A DNA stretch of 64,000 bases from contig NZ_FNBE01000006.1 of NCBI RefSeq assembly GCF_900102195.1, forward strand, positions 247,499 through 311,498, read 5' to 3'. The translations under genes were made by a program, and so were the position numbers. Positions 16,740 through 25,444 of the stretch are shown here, in pieces. The notes under the pieces are model-generated. The model searched no databases. It was given only the letters and a program-made list of their open reading frames with translations, and was not told the origin of the DNA. This DNA comes from Pseudonocardia oroxyli. GTDB lineage: Bacteria; Actinomycetota; Actinomycetes; Mycobacteriales; Pseudonocardiaceae. Positions within the stretch are counted from its first letter, which is position 1, and every line of letters begins with the position of its first letter.

Positions 16740-16991
16740 ATGGATTGGCGTCACCGCGCTATCTGCCGCGACGAGGACCCCGAGCTGTTCTTCCCCGTGG
16801 GGACCTCCGGCCCGGCCCTCCTGCAGATCGCCGAGGCGAAGACCGTCTGCCGCCGCTGCCCCGTCGTCACCGAGTGCCTCGCGTGGGCCCTCGAGAGTGG
16901 CCAGGACGCGGGCGTCTGGGGCGGCATGAGTGAGGACGAGCGCCGCGCGCTCAAGCGCCGCAACGCGCGCACCCGCGCCCGCACCGCCTGA
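16740..16991 (+). CDS. whiB1: WhiB-family iron-sulfur transcription factor WhiB1
   Basis: An 83-residue WhiB protein with cluster ligands Cys9, Cys37, Cys40 and Cys46, the GVWGG turn near residue 59 and a basic C-terminus (KRRNARTRART). WhiB1 proteins carry an NO-sensitive [4Fe-4S] cluster and bind the primary sigma factor. The assignment to WhiB1 rests on length and on the neighbouring pdtaS gene, as in M. tuberculosis (Rv3219/Rv3220c). A strong terminator follows 55 bases downstream. Confidence 0.92.
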   Translation: MDWRHRAICRDEDPELFFPVGTSGPALLQIAEAKTVCRRCPVVTECLAWALESGQDAGVWGGMSEDERRALKRRNARTRARTA

Positions 16992-17045
16992 GCGGCGTCG
17001 CACGCGCAGCCGCCGAGGCGGCGCACCCGACACCGACAAGACACC

Positions 17046-17095
17046 AAGAAAGCGGGCCCGGTAGCCGAACGCCATCGGCACCGGGCCCGCTTCTT
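17046..17095 (+). terminator. Rho-independent terminator after whiB1
   Basis: GCGGGCCCGGT pairs with ACCGGGCCCGC, flanked by AAGAA on the left and TTCTT on the right. The structure works on either strand and so also serves the convergent pdtaS gene. Confidence 0.85.
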
Positions 17096-17198
17096 GTGTG
17101 TCCGCCGGATGTCACCGCACCCGACGGATCCCGTGACCTCGGACCACGGCACCGGCGCGACCTCGGCACCGGGATCCTCGGACGGTCACGTCGTTAGG

Positions 17199-18698
17199 CT
17201 AGCGCGCCGCCATCGGGACCGTGATAAGGGCCTCGGTTCCGCCGCCCGGACGCGGCCGGAGCGTGATCGTCGACTCCAGCTCGGTGAGCAGGGTCCGCAC
17301 GATCTGCAGCCCCAGCCCCTTCGCCGTGTCGAGGTCGAAACCCTCGGGCATGCCGCGGCCGTCGTCCGCGACGACGACCTCCAGGGTCGCGGCCGTGCGG
17401 GTCGCCCGCACCACCACCTCCCCGGTCTGGCCCGGCTCGTAGGCGTGGGCCAGGGCGTTGTGCGCGAGCTCGGTCAGCACCAGCACCAGCGGGATCGCCA
17501 TCGCCGAGTTCAGGGTGCCGAGCGTGCCGTCGCGGCGGACCTTCGCACGCACCTCCGCGGTGGCGCCGTCCCCGATCGCGGGCAGCACCGTGTCCACCAG
17601 CTCGTCGAGGTCGACCATCTCGGCCACCGAGTACGCCAGGGCCTCGTGGACCAGCGCGATCGAGGTGACCCGCCGGACGCTCTCCTCCAGGGCGCGGCGC
17701 GCCTCCGGGATCTCGGTGCGCCGGGCCTGCAGCCGCAGCAGCGCCGCGACCGTCTGCAGGTTGTTCTTGACCCGGTGGTGGATCTCCCGGATCGTGGCGT
17801 CCTTGCTGAGCAGGGCCTGGTCGCGGCGGCGCAGGTCGGTGATGTCGCGGACCAGCACCAGGGCGCCCGCCGCGTCGCCGCGCGGGCGCAGCGGCAGCGC
17901 CCGGACGAGCATGACCGCGCCGCGGGTGCGCACCTCCATCCGCAGCGACGTGCGGCCGTCGAGCGCGGCCTGGATGCGGGCGGCGACCTCGCTGGCGTCG
18001 AACGGGTCCCGCACGAGGTTCTTGGTCAGCGGCGCCAGCGGGATGCCGACGAGGTCGGTGTCGTGGCCCATCCGGTGGTAGGCGGACAACGCGTTCGGGC
18101 TGGCGTAGGCGACGATGCCGTGCGCGTCCAACCGGATGAGGCCGTCCCCGGCGCGCGGGCTCGTATCCGCGCCCGCCGCGGCGGAGGTCGCCGGGAAGGT
18201 GCCGTCGGCGATCATCTGGCAGAGGTCGGAGGCGCTGCCCAGGTAGGCGATCTCCAGCGGGCTCGGCACCCGCGGCATGGCGAGGTTGGTGTCGCGGGAG
18301 AGCACCGCGATCACCCGGCCGCGGTGGCGCACGGGGATGGTCTCCCGGCGGACCGGGACCTCCATGTGCCAGCGCGGCTCCTCCTCGCGGCAGATCCGCC
18401 CCTCGACGACCGCCCGCAGCAGCTGCGGGTTGTCCCGCGGGGCGACCCGCGCGGTCACCGCGTCCTCGGAGTGGGCGGTCGGCGCCGTCGTCGGACGGGC
18501 CTGGGCCACACAGAGGAACTCCTGTGGTCCGCCCGCCATCTGGTGGTCCGCGTCCCGCGGCAACGGGATCCAGAGCAGGAAGTCGGCGAACGAGGTGTCC
18601 GCCAGCAGCTGCCACTCGGCCACCACGCGCTGCAGGTGCTCGACGGCGTCCCCGGACAGGCTCGAGTGCTCGGCAAGCAGTTCGCTCAGGGTCGCCAC
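17199..18698 (-). CDS. pdtaS: Sensor histidine kinase PdtaS
   Basis: A 499-residue soluble two-component kinase: an N-terminal GAF-like domain (residues about 1-150), a PAS domain (about 160-280), and a HisKA_2/HWE-type phosphoacceptor with EIHHRVKNNLQT, followed by the ATPase domain (ELAHNALAHAYEPG, DDGRGMP, GLGLQIV). In mycobacteria PdtaS phosphorylates the RNA-binding antiterminator PdtaR. GTG 18698 is preferred to TTG 18710 because family similarity begins at VATLSELLAEH. Position beside whiB1 agrees with the mycobacterial order. Confidence 0.9.
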   Translation of the reverse strand: MATLSELLAEHSSLSGDAVEHLQRVVAEWQLLADTSFADFLLWIPLPRDADHQMAGGPQEFLCVAQARPTTAPTAHSEDAVTARVAPRDNPQLLRAVVEGRICREEEPRWHMEVPVRRETIPVRHRGRVIAVLSRDTNLAMPRVPSPLEIAYLGSASDLCQMIADGTFPATSAAAGADTSPRAGDGLIRLDAHGIVAYASPNALSAYHRMGHDTDLVGIPLAPLTKNLVRDPFDASEVAARIQAALDGRTSLRMEVRTRGAVMLVRALPLRPRGDAAGALVLVRDITDLRRRDQALLSKDATIREIHHRVKNNLQTVAALLRLQARRTEIPEARRALEESVRRVTSIALVHEALAYSVAEMVDLDELVDTVLPAIGDGATAEVRAKVRRDGTLGTLNSAMAIPLVLVLTELAHNALAHAYEPGQTGEVVVRATRTAATLEVVVADDGRGMPEGFDLDTAKGLGLQIVRTLLTELESTITLRPRPGGGTEALITVPMAAR

Positions 18699-18758
18699 GG
18701 CTCGATCCAACCACGTGGGACACTTGTGTCAGTTCCCACGGTAGAAGGAGGGTTGAGC

Positions 18759-18833
18759 ATGTCGAAGCGTGCGCGCAAGCGTCGCGACCGCAAGAAGGGC
18801 GGCGCGAACCACGGCAAGCGGCCCAACACCTGA
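18759..18833 (+). CDS. Ribosomal protein bL37 (24 residues)
   Basis: A 24-codon gene for a highly basic peptide (begins MSKRARKRRDRKKGG, ends ANHGKRPNT). The ANHGKRPN ending and length match the small actinobacterial ribosomal protein bL37 described in mycobacterial ribosome structures. A strong ribosome binding site (GAAGGAGGG) precedes the ATG by six bases, and a clean terminator follows. It is too short for most gene finders. The identification is from memory of the family sequence. Confidence 0.85.
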   Translation: MSKRARKRRDRKKGGANHGKRPNT

Positions 18834-18850
18834 GGCCCGCTCGTGACGAC

Positions 18851-18890
18851 GGAGGCCGGCAACCCGATCGGGATGCCGGCCTCGTGTCGT
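18851..18890 (+). terminator. Terminator after bL37
   Basis: GAGGCCGGCA (18852-18861) pairs with TGCCGGCCTC (18874-18883), followed by GTGTCGTTCT. It lies between the bL37 gene and the convergent anti-sigma factor gene and can serve both. Confidence 0.8.
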
Positions 18891-18891
18891 T

Positions 18892-19215
18892 CTAGACGGA
18901 GCGTTCGATGCGCGTGGTGCGGACCTCGACGGTCGTCCCGCCCGGCCCGGACTCGACGCTCACCTGCGCCTGCTGCAGGATCTGCTTGCGCAGCTTCGCC
19001 TTCAGCGTCTCCGGCGCGGTCTCGCCGCTGCACTTGCGCGCGAGCAGCTGCTTGAGCTTCTCGTCCAGCCCGTACTCCGCCAGGCAGGGCGAGCACTCGT
19101 CCAGGTGCTGGACCAGGACCGCGCGGCGCTCCTTGTCGCATTCGCCGTCGAGGTACAACCACACCTCGGCGAGCACCTCGGAGCAGTCGGTGTCGTGGTG
19201 CTCCCCGCAGCTCAT
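18892..19215 (-). CDS. rsrA: Zinc-dependent redox anti-sigma factor (RsrA/RshA family)
   Basis: A 107-residue ZAS-type anti-sigma factor that holds SigH/SigR inactive under reducing conditions and releases it on disulfide formation. The key residues Cys3, Cys11, His37, Cys41 and Cys44 fall at the same positions as in Streptomyces RsrA. The ATG overlaps the sigma factor stop (ATGA), which keeps the two proteins in balance. The long C-terminal extension of about 60 residues is typical of the family. Confidence 0.92.
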   Translation of the reverse strand: MSCGEHHDTDCSEVLAEVWLYLDGECDKERRAVLVQHLDECSPCLAEYGLDEKLKQLLARKCSGETAPETLKAKLRKQILQQAQVSVESGPGGTTVEVRTTRIERSV

Positions 19216-19967
19216 GAGCTGGCCACCTCCTGCTCGCCCCGGATGAACCCGCGCTCGATGGCGGTGTCGGTCAGCATGTCGCGGAGCTGGCGCCGCCCAC
19301 GGTGCAGGCGCGACATCACGGTCCCGATCGGCGTGCCCATGATCTCGGCGATCTCCTTGTAGGCGAACCCCTCGACGTCCGCCAGGTATACCGCCATCCG
19401 GAAGTCCTCGGGAAGCCGCTGAAGGGCTTCCTTGACGTCCGAGTCCGGGAGGTTGTCCAGCGCCTCGACCTCGGCGGACCGCAGCCCGGTGGAGCTGTGC
19501 TCCCCGGCCTGGGCGAGCTGCCAGTCGGTGATCTCGTCCGTGGGGGACTGCAGGGGCTGGCGCTGCCGCTTGCGGTAGCCGTTGATGTAGGTGTTCGTGA
19601 GGATCCGGTACAGCCAGGCCTTGAGGTTCGTGCCCTCGCGGAAGGTCCGGAAGGCCGAGTAGGCCTTCAGGTACGTCTCCTGGACCAGGTCCTCGGCGTC
19701 CGCCGGGTTGCGGGTCATCCGCAGGGCCGCGCCGTACAGCTGGTCGAGCATGGGCATGGCGTCCCGCTCGAAGCGCGCCGCGCGCTCGGCCTCGGTCTCC
19801 TCGGGAGCCCTGTCGAGGTCCTCCCCGACCGTCTCGTCCGGCACCGCGCTCCTCTCCCGAACGGCCACGGGCGTGGCCGGCGAGTCTGCGAGGGACAAGC
19901 CTACGCGTCCTCCGCCCGGCCGTCGCGGCAGCCGAAGGGGAGGCGCCTCCATCAATGCCTGAGTCAC
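19212..19967 (-). CDS. sigH: ECF RNA polymerase sigma factor SigH/SigR
   Basis: A 251-residue group-4 sigma factor. Region 2 ([20 protein letters not shown], near residue 83) and region 4 ([20 protein letters not shown], near residue 203) are clear. It directs the thiol-oxidative stress response. The unconserved 50-60-residue N-terminal extension recalls the longer, unstable SigR' isoform of Streptomyces; internal starts such as ATG 19952 are possible. A perfect SigR-type promoter lies immediately upstream, so it activates itself. It is coupled to the anti-sigma gene. Confidence 0.92.
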   Translation of the reverse strand: MTQALMEAPPLRLPRRPGGGRVGLSLADSPATPVAVRERSAVPDETVGEDLDRAPEETEAERAARFERDAMPMLDQLYGAALRMTRNPADAEDLVQETYLKAYSAFRTFREGTNLKAWLYRILTNTYINGYRKRQRQPLQSPTDEITDWQLAQAGEHSSTGLRSAEVEALDNLPDSDVKEALQRLPEDFRMAVYLADVEGFAYKEIAEIMGTPIGTVMSRLHRGRRQLRDMLTDTAIERGFIRGEQEVASS

Positions 19968-19977
19968 GTACGGTCAC

Positions 19978-20004
19978 AACACGATCGGCTGGTCGGGGAT
20001 TCCC
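19978..20004 (-). promoter_or_regulatory. SigR/SigH-type autoregulatory promoter
   Basis: On the minus strand GGGAAT (19999-20004), exactly 18 bases, then GTT (19978-19980) reproduce the SigR consensus GGGAAT-N18-GTT. Transcription would start only a few bases before the GTG at 19967. Self-activation of the sigma operon is inferred. Confidence 0.85.
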
Positions 20005-20027
20005 GACCTTCGGGAGAGGATGACGGC

Positions 20028-20504
20028 GTGGCGGGGCGGGGTACACCGGCGACGGCGTTGTTGACCAGGCTGAAGGTCGACTTCACCCTCCACTCCTACG
20101 AGCACGCGAGCGGCGCGGCGTACGGCCAGGAGGCGGTCGACGCGCTCGGGCTGGCGGCGGGCCGCGTGTTCAAGACGCTCGTCGCCTCGGTGGACGGTCA
20201 CCTGACCGTCGGGGTGGTCCCCGTGGACGCCACCCTCGACCTGAAGGCCCTCGCCGCCGCCGTCGGGGGGAAGAAGGCGCAGATGGCGGACGTCGCCGCA
20301 GCCGAGCGCGCCACCGGCTACGTCGCGGGCGGCATCTCCCCGCTGGGGCAGAGGAAGCGGCTGCCGATCGTGCTCGACGCCACCGCCCGCACCCACGAGA
20401 CGATCTTCTGCAGCGCGGGCAGGCGCGGCCTGGAGGTGGAGCTCGCCCCGGACGACCTGGTCAGAGCCACCGACGCCCGCGTCGCCCCGATCGCCGCCCC
20501 CTGA
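20028..20504 (+). CDS. ybaK: Cys-tRNA(Pro)/YbaK-type aminoacyl-tRNA deacylase
   Basis: A 158-residue member of the YbaK/EbsC family that hydrolyses mischarged Cys-tRNA(Pro) in trans. Typical segments are LHSYEH near the N-terminus, VFKTLV (catalytic Lys), GGKKAQMAD and YVAGGISPLGQRKRLP. GTG 20028 lies downstream of GGGAGAGG; an ATG eight bases earlier is out of frame. It is divergent from sigH with about 60 bases between the starts, a position also seen in mycobacteria. Confidence 0.9.
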   Translation: MAGRGTPATALLTRLKVDFTLHSYEHASGAAYGQEAVDALGLAAGRVFKTLVASVDGHLTVGVVPVDATLDLKALAAAVGGKKAQMADVAAAERATGYVAGGISPLGQRKRLPIVLDATARTHETIFCSAGRRGLEVELAPDDLVRATDARVAPIAAP

Positions 20505-20594
20505 CCACCGCGGCCCCGAACATGATCGTTCCGAACGTCACGCGACCGCACCGCGGAGCACGCCCCCGTGACACCCGTCGCCTCCACTCCTGAC

Positions 20595-20834
20595 GAGCGT
20601 CACCGGAGCGCGATCGCCACAACGCTCCTGTGACACTCGGATGGATCAGCGGCAGCGAGCGTGACACGAGCGCACCCGCCACAACACTCCCGTCACGCTC
20701 GGCGCGAGAGTCACCGGAGCGCACCTGCCACGACGCTCCTGTGACACTGGGATGGATCATCGACTGACACTGGGATGGATCATCGACGGCGAGCGTCACG
20801 GGAGCGCACTCACAGGAGCGCTCCTGTGACACTC
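20595..20834. repeat. Four copies of a hairpin-forming repeat
   Basis: Units at 20595-20638, 20656-20700, 20706-20749 and 20791-20834 each begin GAGCGTCACCGGAGCG (with variants) and end CGCTCCTGTGACACTC (with variants), so each folds into a stem of about 14 bp with a short loop. The differences between copies are often compensatory, as expected for a structured repeat. Confidence 0.85.
20742..20787. repeat. 23-bp tandem duplication between hairpin units 3 and 4
   Basis: A 23-bp sequence beginning TGACACTGGGATGG and ending ATCATCGAC occurs twice head to tail (20742-20764, 20765-20787). It joins the end of hairpin unit 3 to the linker, suggesting replication slippage. Confidence 0.9.
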
Positions 20835-20846
20835 GTCGGGGCGGGC

Positions 20847-21470
20847 TCAGGGCAGGTGGCGCTCGAGCCACTCCGGCAGCCGCGATTCGACGAGCGGGGG
20901 CGCCTTCCGCAGGGAGTGGTCGCCTTCCACCACCACTACCTCTCGTGTCGTGGTGCCGTCGAGCATGCCGAAGGGGTCCTTGTCGCCCTGGAAGACCAGG
21001 ACCGGTGCCGTGACGGCGTCGATCTCGGCGAGGCGGTGCTTCTCCGGCTTGCCCGGGGGGTGGACCGGGAAGGCGAGGCAGACCACCCCGACCGCTCCCC
21101 CGGCCGCGGCGCAGCGGCACGCGACGCGGGCGCCGGAGCTGCGACCGCCGAAGAACAGCGGGCCCCCGAACTCGGCGCGACACGCGGAGACCACCGCCAG
21201 CCAGGCCGTGTCCAGCTGCGCCGCCGGAGCGGGGGCGCGGCGGCCCGCGACCCGGTAGGGCTGCTCGGACAGGACCACCGACACACCCACGGACAGCGCC
21301 GCCCGCGCCGCGGCGCGCAGGTCCGGCGCGTCCACGCCGCCCCCGGCGCCGTGGCCCATGATCAGCATCGCCCGCGCGTCGGGGGCGAGCCGGACGTGCA
21401 CTCGCGCGGGGCCGTGCGGGGTGGCGATCTCCCGGGTCTCGGCGGGCGGCAGGTCGGGCAGCGAGCTCAC
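20847..21470 (-). CDS. Alpha/beta-hydrolase (KANL3/Tex30-like) protein
   Basis: A 207-residue alpha/beta-hydrolase of the dienelactone-hydrolase-like KANL3/Tex30 class. It shows the oxyanion strand [10 protein letters not shown] near residue 35, the nucleophile elbow [10 protein letters not shown] (Ser near residue 98) and the late acid/His motifs [12 protein letters not shown] and EGDHSL. The substrate is unknown. The GTG overlaps the stop of the upstream SRAP gene (GTGA), so the two are an operon. Confidence 0.82.
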   Translation of the reverse strand: MSSLPDLPPAETREIATPHGPARVHVRLAPDARAMLIMGHGAGGGVDAPDLRAAARAALSVGVSVVLSEQPYRVAGRRAPAPAAQLDTAWLAVVSACRAEFGGPLFFGGRSSGARVACRCAAAGGAVGVVCLAFPVHPPGKPEKHRLAEIDAVTAPVLVFQGDKDPFGMLDGTTTREVVVVEGDHSLRKAPPLVESRLPEWLERHLP

Positions 21471-22279
21471 GACAGCAGGTCGAGCTGGATCGGCTCCTCG
21501 ACCTGGCTCGGGTCGATCTCCTCCAGCAGCTCGGGGCTGTTGTTCCGCACCGAGTTGACCTTGTCGGACACGGGCACGATCCGCAGCGTCCGCACGAGCT
21601 CGGGCGACGGCGGCGCCAGCCACCGCGCCACCTCCGCGTCCTTCCCGTCGGTGTCCGGGTCCAGCCAGGCCGCCCAGGCGTCCGGGGGCAGGACGAGCGG
21701 CATCCGGTCGTGCACCTGCGCCAGCGGCCCGACGGCCTCGGTGGTCAGCACCGTGGCCGTGACCAGGCCGTGCGGGTACTTCTCCAGCAGCTCGCCGTCC
21801 TTCGGCCTCCAGAACTCCCAGAGCCCGGCCATGGCGAGCGACCGGCCGTCCGCGTACCGGGTGAAGTAGGGCTGCTTGGACGCCTTGTGGTCCTTGGTGG
21901 CGGCGCGGCGCTGCCACTCGTACCAGCCGTCCGCCGGGAGCAGACAGCGGCGGGCGGCCAGCGCGCGCCGGAAGGCGGGCTTCTCGGCGGCGGTCTCGCT
22001 GCGCGCGTTGATCATCCGGGCGCCCGCGGACGGGTCCTTGGCCCAGGAGGGCACGAGACCCCACCTGACCAGCCGCAACGACCGCTCGGTCGTGTCCGGG
22101 TCCGGGGTGCCGTCCGCGTCTCGCGGATGCCGCTGCACGACGGCGACGACGTCCCGCGTCGGCGCGACGTTGTAGTCCGGCCCCCGCTCCTCGCCCGCCT
22201 TCTCGGTCACCGCGTCGACCGCCGTGAACTCCTCGGCCAGGTCCGTGGGTGCCTTCGTCGAGGCGTACCTCCCGCACAT
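21467..22279 (-). CDS. SOS response-associated peptidase (SRAP/HMCES/YedK)
   Basis: A 270-residue SRAP protein that cross-links through its N-terminal Cys2 to abasic sites in single-stranded DNA. The hallmark start MCGRYA, the NVAPT motif near residue 37, INARSE near residue 90 and the catalytic H in QVHDRMPL are all visible. The initiating Met is removed to expose Cys2. It is divergent from aroA with only 39 bases between the starts. The position next to aroA-rsgA matches Rv3226c in M. tuberculosis. Confidence 0.93.
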   Translation of the reverse strand: MCGRYASTKAPTDLAEEFTAVDAVTEKAGEERGPDYNVAPTRDVVAVVQRHPRDADGTPDPDTTERSLRLVRWGLVPSWAKDPSAGARMINARSETAAEKPAFRRALAARRCLLPADGWYEWQRRAATKDHKASKQPYFTRYADGRSLAMAGLWEFWRPKDGELLEKYPHGLVTATVLTTEAVGPLAQVHDRMPLVLPPDAWAAWLDPDTDGKDAEVARWLAPPSPELVRTLRIVPVSDKVNSVRNNSPELLEEIDPSQVEEPIQLDLLS

Positions 22280-22318
22280 GGGTCCATCGTGGCACGGCGC
22301 ATGCGGAATCATGGGTGC

Positions 22319-23581
22319 GTGCAGCCTTGGACCGCCCCCACGCCCACCGCCCCCGTCCGCGGCACGGTGTCCGTGCCCGGCTCCAAGTCCGTGACCAACC
22401 GGGCGCTGCTCCTGTCCGGCCTCGCGCACGGCCGCTCGGTGGTCCACGGCGTGCCCGCCACCCGGGACTCGGCGCTGATGTGCGGCGCGCTGCGCTCGCT
22501 CGGGCTCACGGTGCTGGTCGAGGGCGACACCGTGACGATCGACGGGGGCACGCTGCGCGGCGGCGGCACGGTGGACTGCGGCCTCGCCGGCACCGTCATG
22601 CGGTTCGTGCCGCCCGCCGCGACGCTGGCCGACGGCCCGGTGGTCTTCGACGGCGACCCGCACGCCCGCGAACGGCCCATGGCGGGGGTCCTCGACGCCC
22701 TGCGCGCCCTCGGCGCCGTGGTCGACGGCGACCGGCTCCCCTTCGTGCTGCACGGCGTGGGCGGGCTGCCCGGCGGCGACGTGACGATCGACGCGTCGGC
22801 GTCGAGCCAGTTCGTGTCCGGCCTGCTGCTCTCGGGCGCCCGCTTCGACAAGGGCCTGACCGTGCACCACGACGGCAAGCCGGTCCCGAGCCTGCCGCAC
22901 ATCGACATGACCGTCGCGATGCTGCGCGAGGCCGGGGTCACCGTCGCCGACCCTGAATCGAGCGGAGAGCCGAACACCTGGCGCGTCGAGCCCGGCCCGA
23001 TCGCGGCCCGGACCTGGGCCGTCGAGCCCGACCTGTCCAACGCGTCGGTGTTCCTGGCCGCCGCCGCCGCGACCGGCGGCGAGGTCACGGTCACCGGGTG
23101 GCCCGCCGAGTCCACGCAGCCGGGCACCGAGATCCTCGAGGTCCTGGAGCGGATGGGCGCCGCCGTGGAGGCCCGCGCCGAGGGCATGACCGTCCGGGGC
23201 GGCGACTTGCACGGCATCGACGTCGACCTGCACGAGGCCTCCGAGCTCACCCCGACCGTCGCCGCGCTGGCCGCGTTGGCGGACTCGCCCAGCGTGATCC
23301 GCGGGGTCGCGCACATCCGCGGCCACGAGACGGACCGGCTGGCGGCCCTGCGGGCCGAGCTCAGCGCGGTCGGCGCGCAGGTCGAGGAGACCGAGGACGG
23401 GCTGCGCATCCGGCCCGGCACGCTCGCCGGGGCACCGTGGCGCGCCTACGCCGACCACCGGATGGCGACGGCGGGCGCGATCGTCGGGCTGCGGGTCCCG
23501 GGGGTGACCGTGGACGACGTCGACTGCACCGCCAAGACCATCCCGGACTTCCCGGGGCGCTGGGCAGAGCTGGTCGGTTAG
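22319..23581 (+). CDS. aroA: 3-phosphoshikimate 1-carboxyvinyltransferase (EPSP synthase)
   Basis: A 420-residue EPSP synthase, sixth step of the shikimate pathway, joining shikimate 3-phosphate and phosphoenolpyruvate. Motifs: [13 protein letters not shown] near residue 20, a [12 protein letters not shown] segment in place of the usual N-A-G-T context, [12 protein letters not shown], and DHRMATAGA near residue 376. GTG 22319 is chosen because [15 protein letters not shown] aligns with the mycobacterial N-terminus. rsgA follows 13 bases downstream and is probably co-transcribed. Confidence 0.95.
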   Translation: MQPWTAPTPTAPVRGTVSVPGSKSVTNRALLLSGLAHGRSVVHGVPATRDSALMCGALRSLGLTVLVEGDTVTIDGGTLRGGGTVDCGLAGTVMRFVPPAATLADGPVVFDGDPHARERPMAGVLDALRALGAVVDGDRLPFVLHGVGGLPGGDVTIDASASSQFVSGLLLSGARFDKGLTVHHDGKPVPSLPHIDMTVAMLREAGVTVADPESSGEPNTWRVEPGPIAARTWAVEPDLSNASVFLAAAAATGGEVTVTGWPAESTQPGTEILEVLERMGAAVEARAEGMTVRGGDLHGIDVDLHEASELTPTVAALAALADSPSVIRGVAHIRGHETDRLAALRAELSAVGAQVEETEDGLRIRPGTLAGAPWRAYADHRMATAGAIVGLRVPGVTVDDVDCTAKTIPDFPGRWAELVG

Positions 23582-23594
23582 GGCTGGTGTCCTG

Positions 23595-24617
23595 ATGGCC
23601 CGCGAGTACGACGAGACCGACGTCCGGGTCCGCCCCGGCCGGGGCTCCCGCCCGCGCACCAAACGCCGCCCCGACCACGCCGACGCGGTCGAGGGCATGG
23701 TCACGGTCGTCGACCGCGGCCGGTGGACCTGCGCCCCGCACGCGGATCCCGAGGCGCCGCCGGTCACCGCGATGCGGGCGCGCGAGCTGGGCCGCACCCC
23801 GATCGTCGTCGGGGACCGGGTGGGGCTCGTCGGCGACCTCTCCGGGAAGCCGGACACGCTGGCCCGCATCGTGCGCGTCGAGGAGCGTCGGACCGTCCTG
23901 CGCCGCACCGCGGACGACACCGACCCCTTCGAGCGCCTCGTGGTGGCCAACGCCGACCAGCTCGTCATCGTCACCGCGCTGGCCGACCCGGAGCCGCGGG
24001 AGGGGTTCGTCGACCGCTGCCTGGTCGCCGCGTTCGCGGGCGGCCTGCGGCCGGTGCTGTGCCTGACCAAGTCCGACCTCGCCGACCCCGGGCCGTTCGC
24101 CGGGCGCTACGCGGAGCTGGAGTTCCCCGTCGTGGTCACCCGGCGCGGCGAGTTCCCCACCGAGCTCGCCGCCCTGCTCGACGGCCAGGTGTCCGCGCTG
24201 GTCGGGCACTCCGGCGTCGGCAAGTCCACGCTGGTCAACGCGCTCGTGCCGGACGCCGCGCAACGGACCGGGGTGGTGTCCGGGGTCGGCAAGGGCCGAC
24301 ACACCACCACCGCGGCGCTCGCGCTCCCGCTCGGCGGCGGCGCGGACGGGTGGGTGGTCGACACCCCCGGCGTGCGCAGCTTCGGGCTGGCCCACGTCAC
24401 GCCGGACGCGGTCATCGCCGCGTTCGACGACCTCGCCCACGCCGTGGAGGACTGTCCACGCGGCTGTGGACACCTCGGGCCGCCCGCCGACCCGGAGTGC
24501 GCGCTCGACGCGCTGGTCGCCGACGGCACCCTGCAGCCCGGGCGACTCGGCGCGCTGCGCCGCGTGCTCGTCGCACTCCGCGCCGCTCCCCCGGGCACCC
24601 CGGCAGCGGAGCGCTAG
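23595..24617 (+). CDS. rsgA: Ribosome small-subunit-dependent GTPase RsgA
   Basis: A 340-residue circularly permuted GTPase that checks late 30S subunit assembly. From the N-terminus come an OB-fold region (residues about 30-100), G4 (LTKSD), G1 (GHSGVGKST, near residue 202), G3 (DTPG) and the zinc motif CPRGCGHLG with a further Cys. The order matches the permuted YjeQ family. It lies just after aroA, as in mycobacteria, and is probably in the same transcript. Confidence 0.94.
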   Translation: MAREYDETDVRVRPGRGSRPRTKRRPDHADAVEGMVTVVDRGRWTCAPHADPEAPPVTAMRARELGRTPIVVGDRVGLVGDLSGKPDTLARIVRVEERRTVLRRTADDTDPFERLVVANADQLVIVTALADPEPREGFVDRCLVAAFAGGLRPVLCLTKSDLADPGPFAGRYAELEFPVVVTRRGEFPTELAALLDGQVSALVGHSGVGKSTLVNALVPDAAQRTGVVSGVGKGRHTTTAALALPLGGGADGWVVDTPGVRSFGLAHVTPDAVIAAFDDLAHAVEDCPRGCGHLGPPADPECALDALVADGTLQPGRLGALRRVLVALRAAPPGTPAAER

Positions 24618-24645
24618 CCTCGGAGCTTCCGTTTCAGGGGGGACG

Positions 24646-25434
24646 ATGCGGGAGTTCCGGGGGAGGACACTGGTCCTGGCGGCCTGCGCATTGCTCGCCG
24701 TGCTCGCCTCCGTGATCTCCTGCGCCCGCGGCAACTCCACGGAGAGCGCGGGCTCCGGCCTCCCGAAGTACTACGCCGCCGAGGACCTGTTGACCGCGGT
24801 CACGGTGCGCCAGCGCACCGACCGCACCGCGGCCCTGCGCCTGTCCGGACACGTCGACGCCGGTGGGCCCGCCGCCGAGGTCGCGGGGGACGGGGCGCTG
24901 CGGGTGGAGCAGAGCGGGCTCGCGGCCCAGTTCACCCAGACCGTCACCACCGACGGCCAGGCGCAGAGCGCCGCGATGCTGGTGCTGCCCGGCGGCCAGG
25001 TCTACCGCCAGGACGAGGCCGGCTGGGTCCGCATCGACCAGGCCGCCTCGGGCACCCCCGAGAAGCAGTGGGCCACGGTCGCGGCCAACCTCGCCGACAC
25101 CGCGGACCCCACGGCCAACCTGGCCCGCTACCGGGACGCCGCCCTGGTCGCCGACGCTGTGGACGACACCGTGGGCGGTGTGCAGGCGGTGCGGTACCTG
25201 GTGGTGATCGACCTGGTGCGGGCCGCGGAGCAGGAACCGGACCCGGCCGTGGCACAGGCCCTGCGCGGCCAGGTCGAGAGCGGCCTCACGCGGATCTCCT
25301 CCACCCTGTGGATCGACGCGGCGAACCGCCCGCTGCGCAGCGAGGCGCGGCAGAGCCTGCCCGGCATCGGCACCCTGACCCTCACCGCCGACTACCGGGA
25401 CTGGGGCGCCCCGGTCACGATCACCACCCCCTAA
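24646..25434 (+). CDS. Secreted lipoprotein, LppX/LprG-like
   Basis: A 262-residue lipoprotein with a hydrophobic signal (residues about 7-25) ending in the lipobox VISC (Cys26). The mature part resembles LppX/LprAFG-type proteins, which have a half-barrel fold and carry lipids across the cell envelope: repeated beta strands such as AALRLSGHVDAGGPAAEVAGD, and a late TLWIDAANRPLR segment. The lipid-binding role is by family similarity only. The stop codon TAA is part of the -10 box of the following kinase gene. Confidence 0.72.
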   Translation: MREFRGRTLVLAACALLAVLASVISCARGNSTESAGSGLPKYYAAEDLLTAVTVRQRTDRTAALRLSGHVDAGGPAAEVAGDGALRVEQSGLAAQFTQTVTTDGQAQSAAMLVLPGGQVYRQDEAGWVRIDQAASGTPEKQWATVAANLADTADPTANLARYRDAALVADAVDDTVGGVQAVRYLVVIDLVRAAEQEPDPAVAQALRGQVESGLTRISSTLWIDAANRPLRSEARQSLPGIGTLTLTADYRDWGAPVTITTP

Positions 25435-25444
25435 TCTGACGAGT

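Larger units (their letters stand above)
20505..20846. other. 342-base intergenic region filled with palindromic repeats
   Basis: No coding frame is supported. The region lies between the convergent ybaK and alpha/beta-hydrolase genes and consists largely of four hairpin-forming units and a 23-bp tandem duplication, described separately. Confidence 0.75.
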
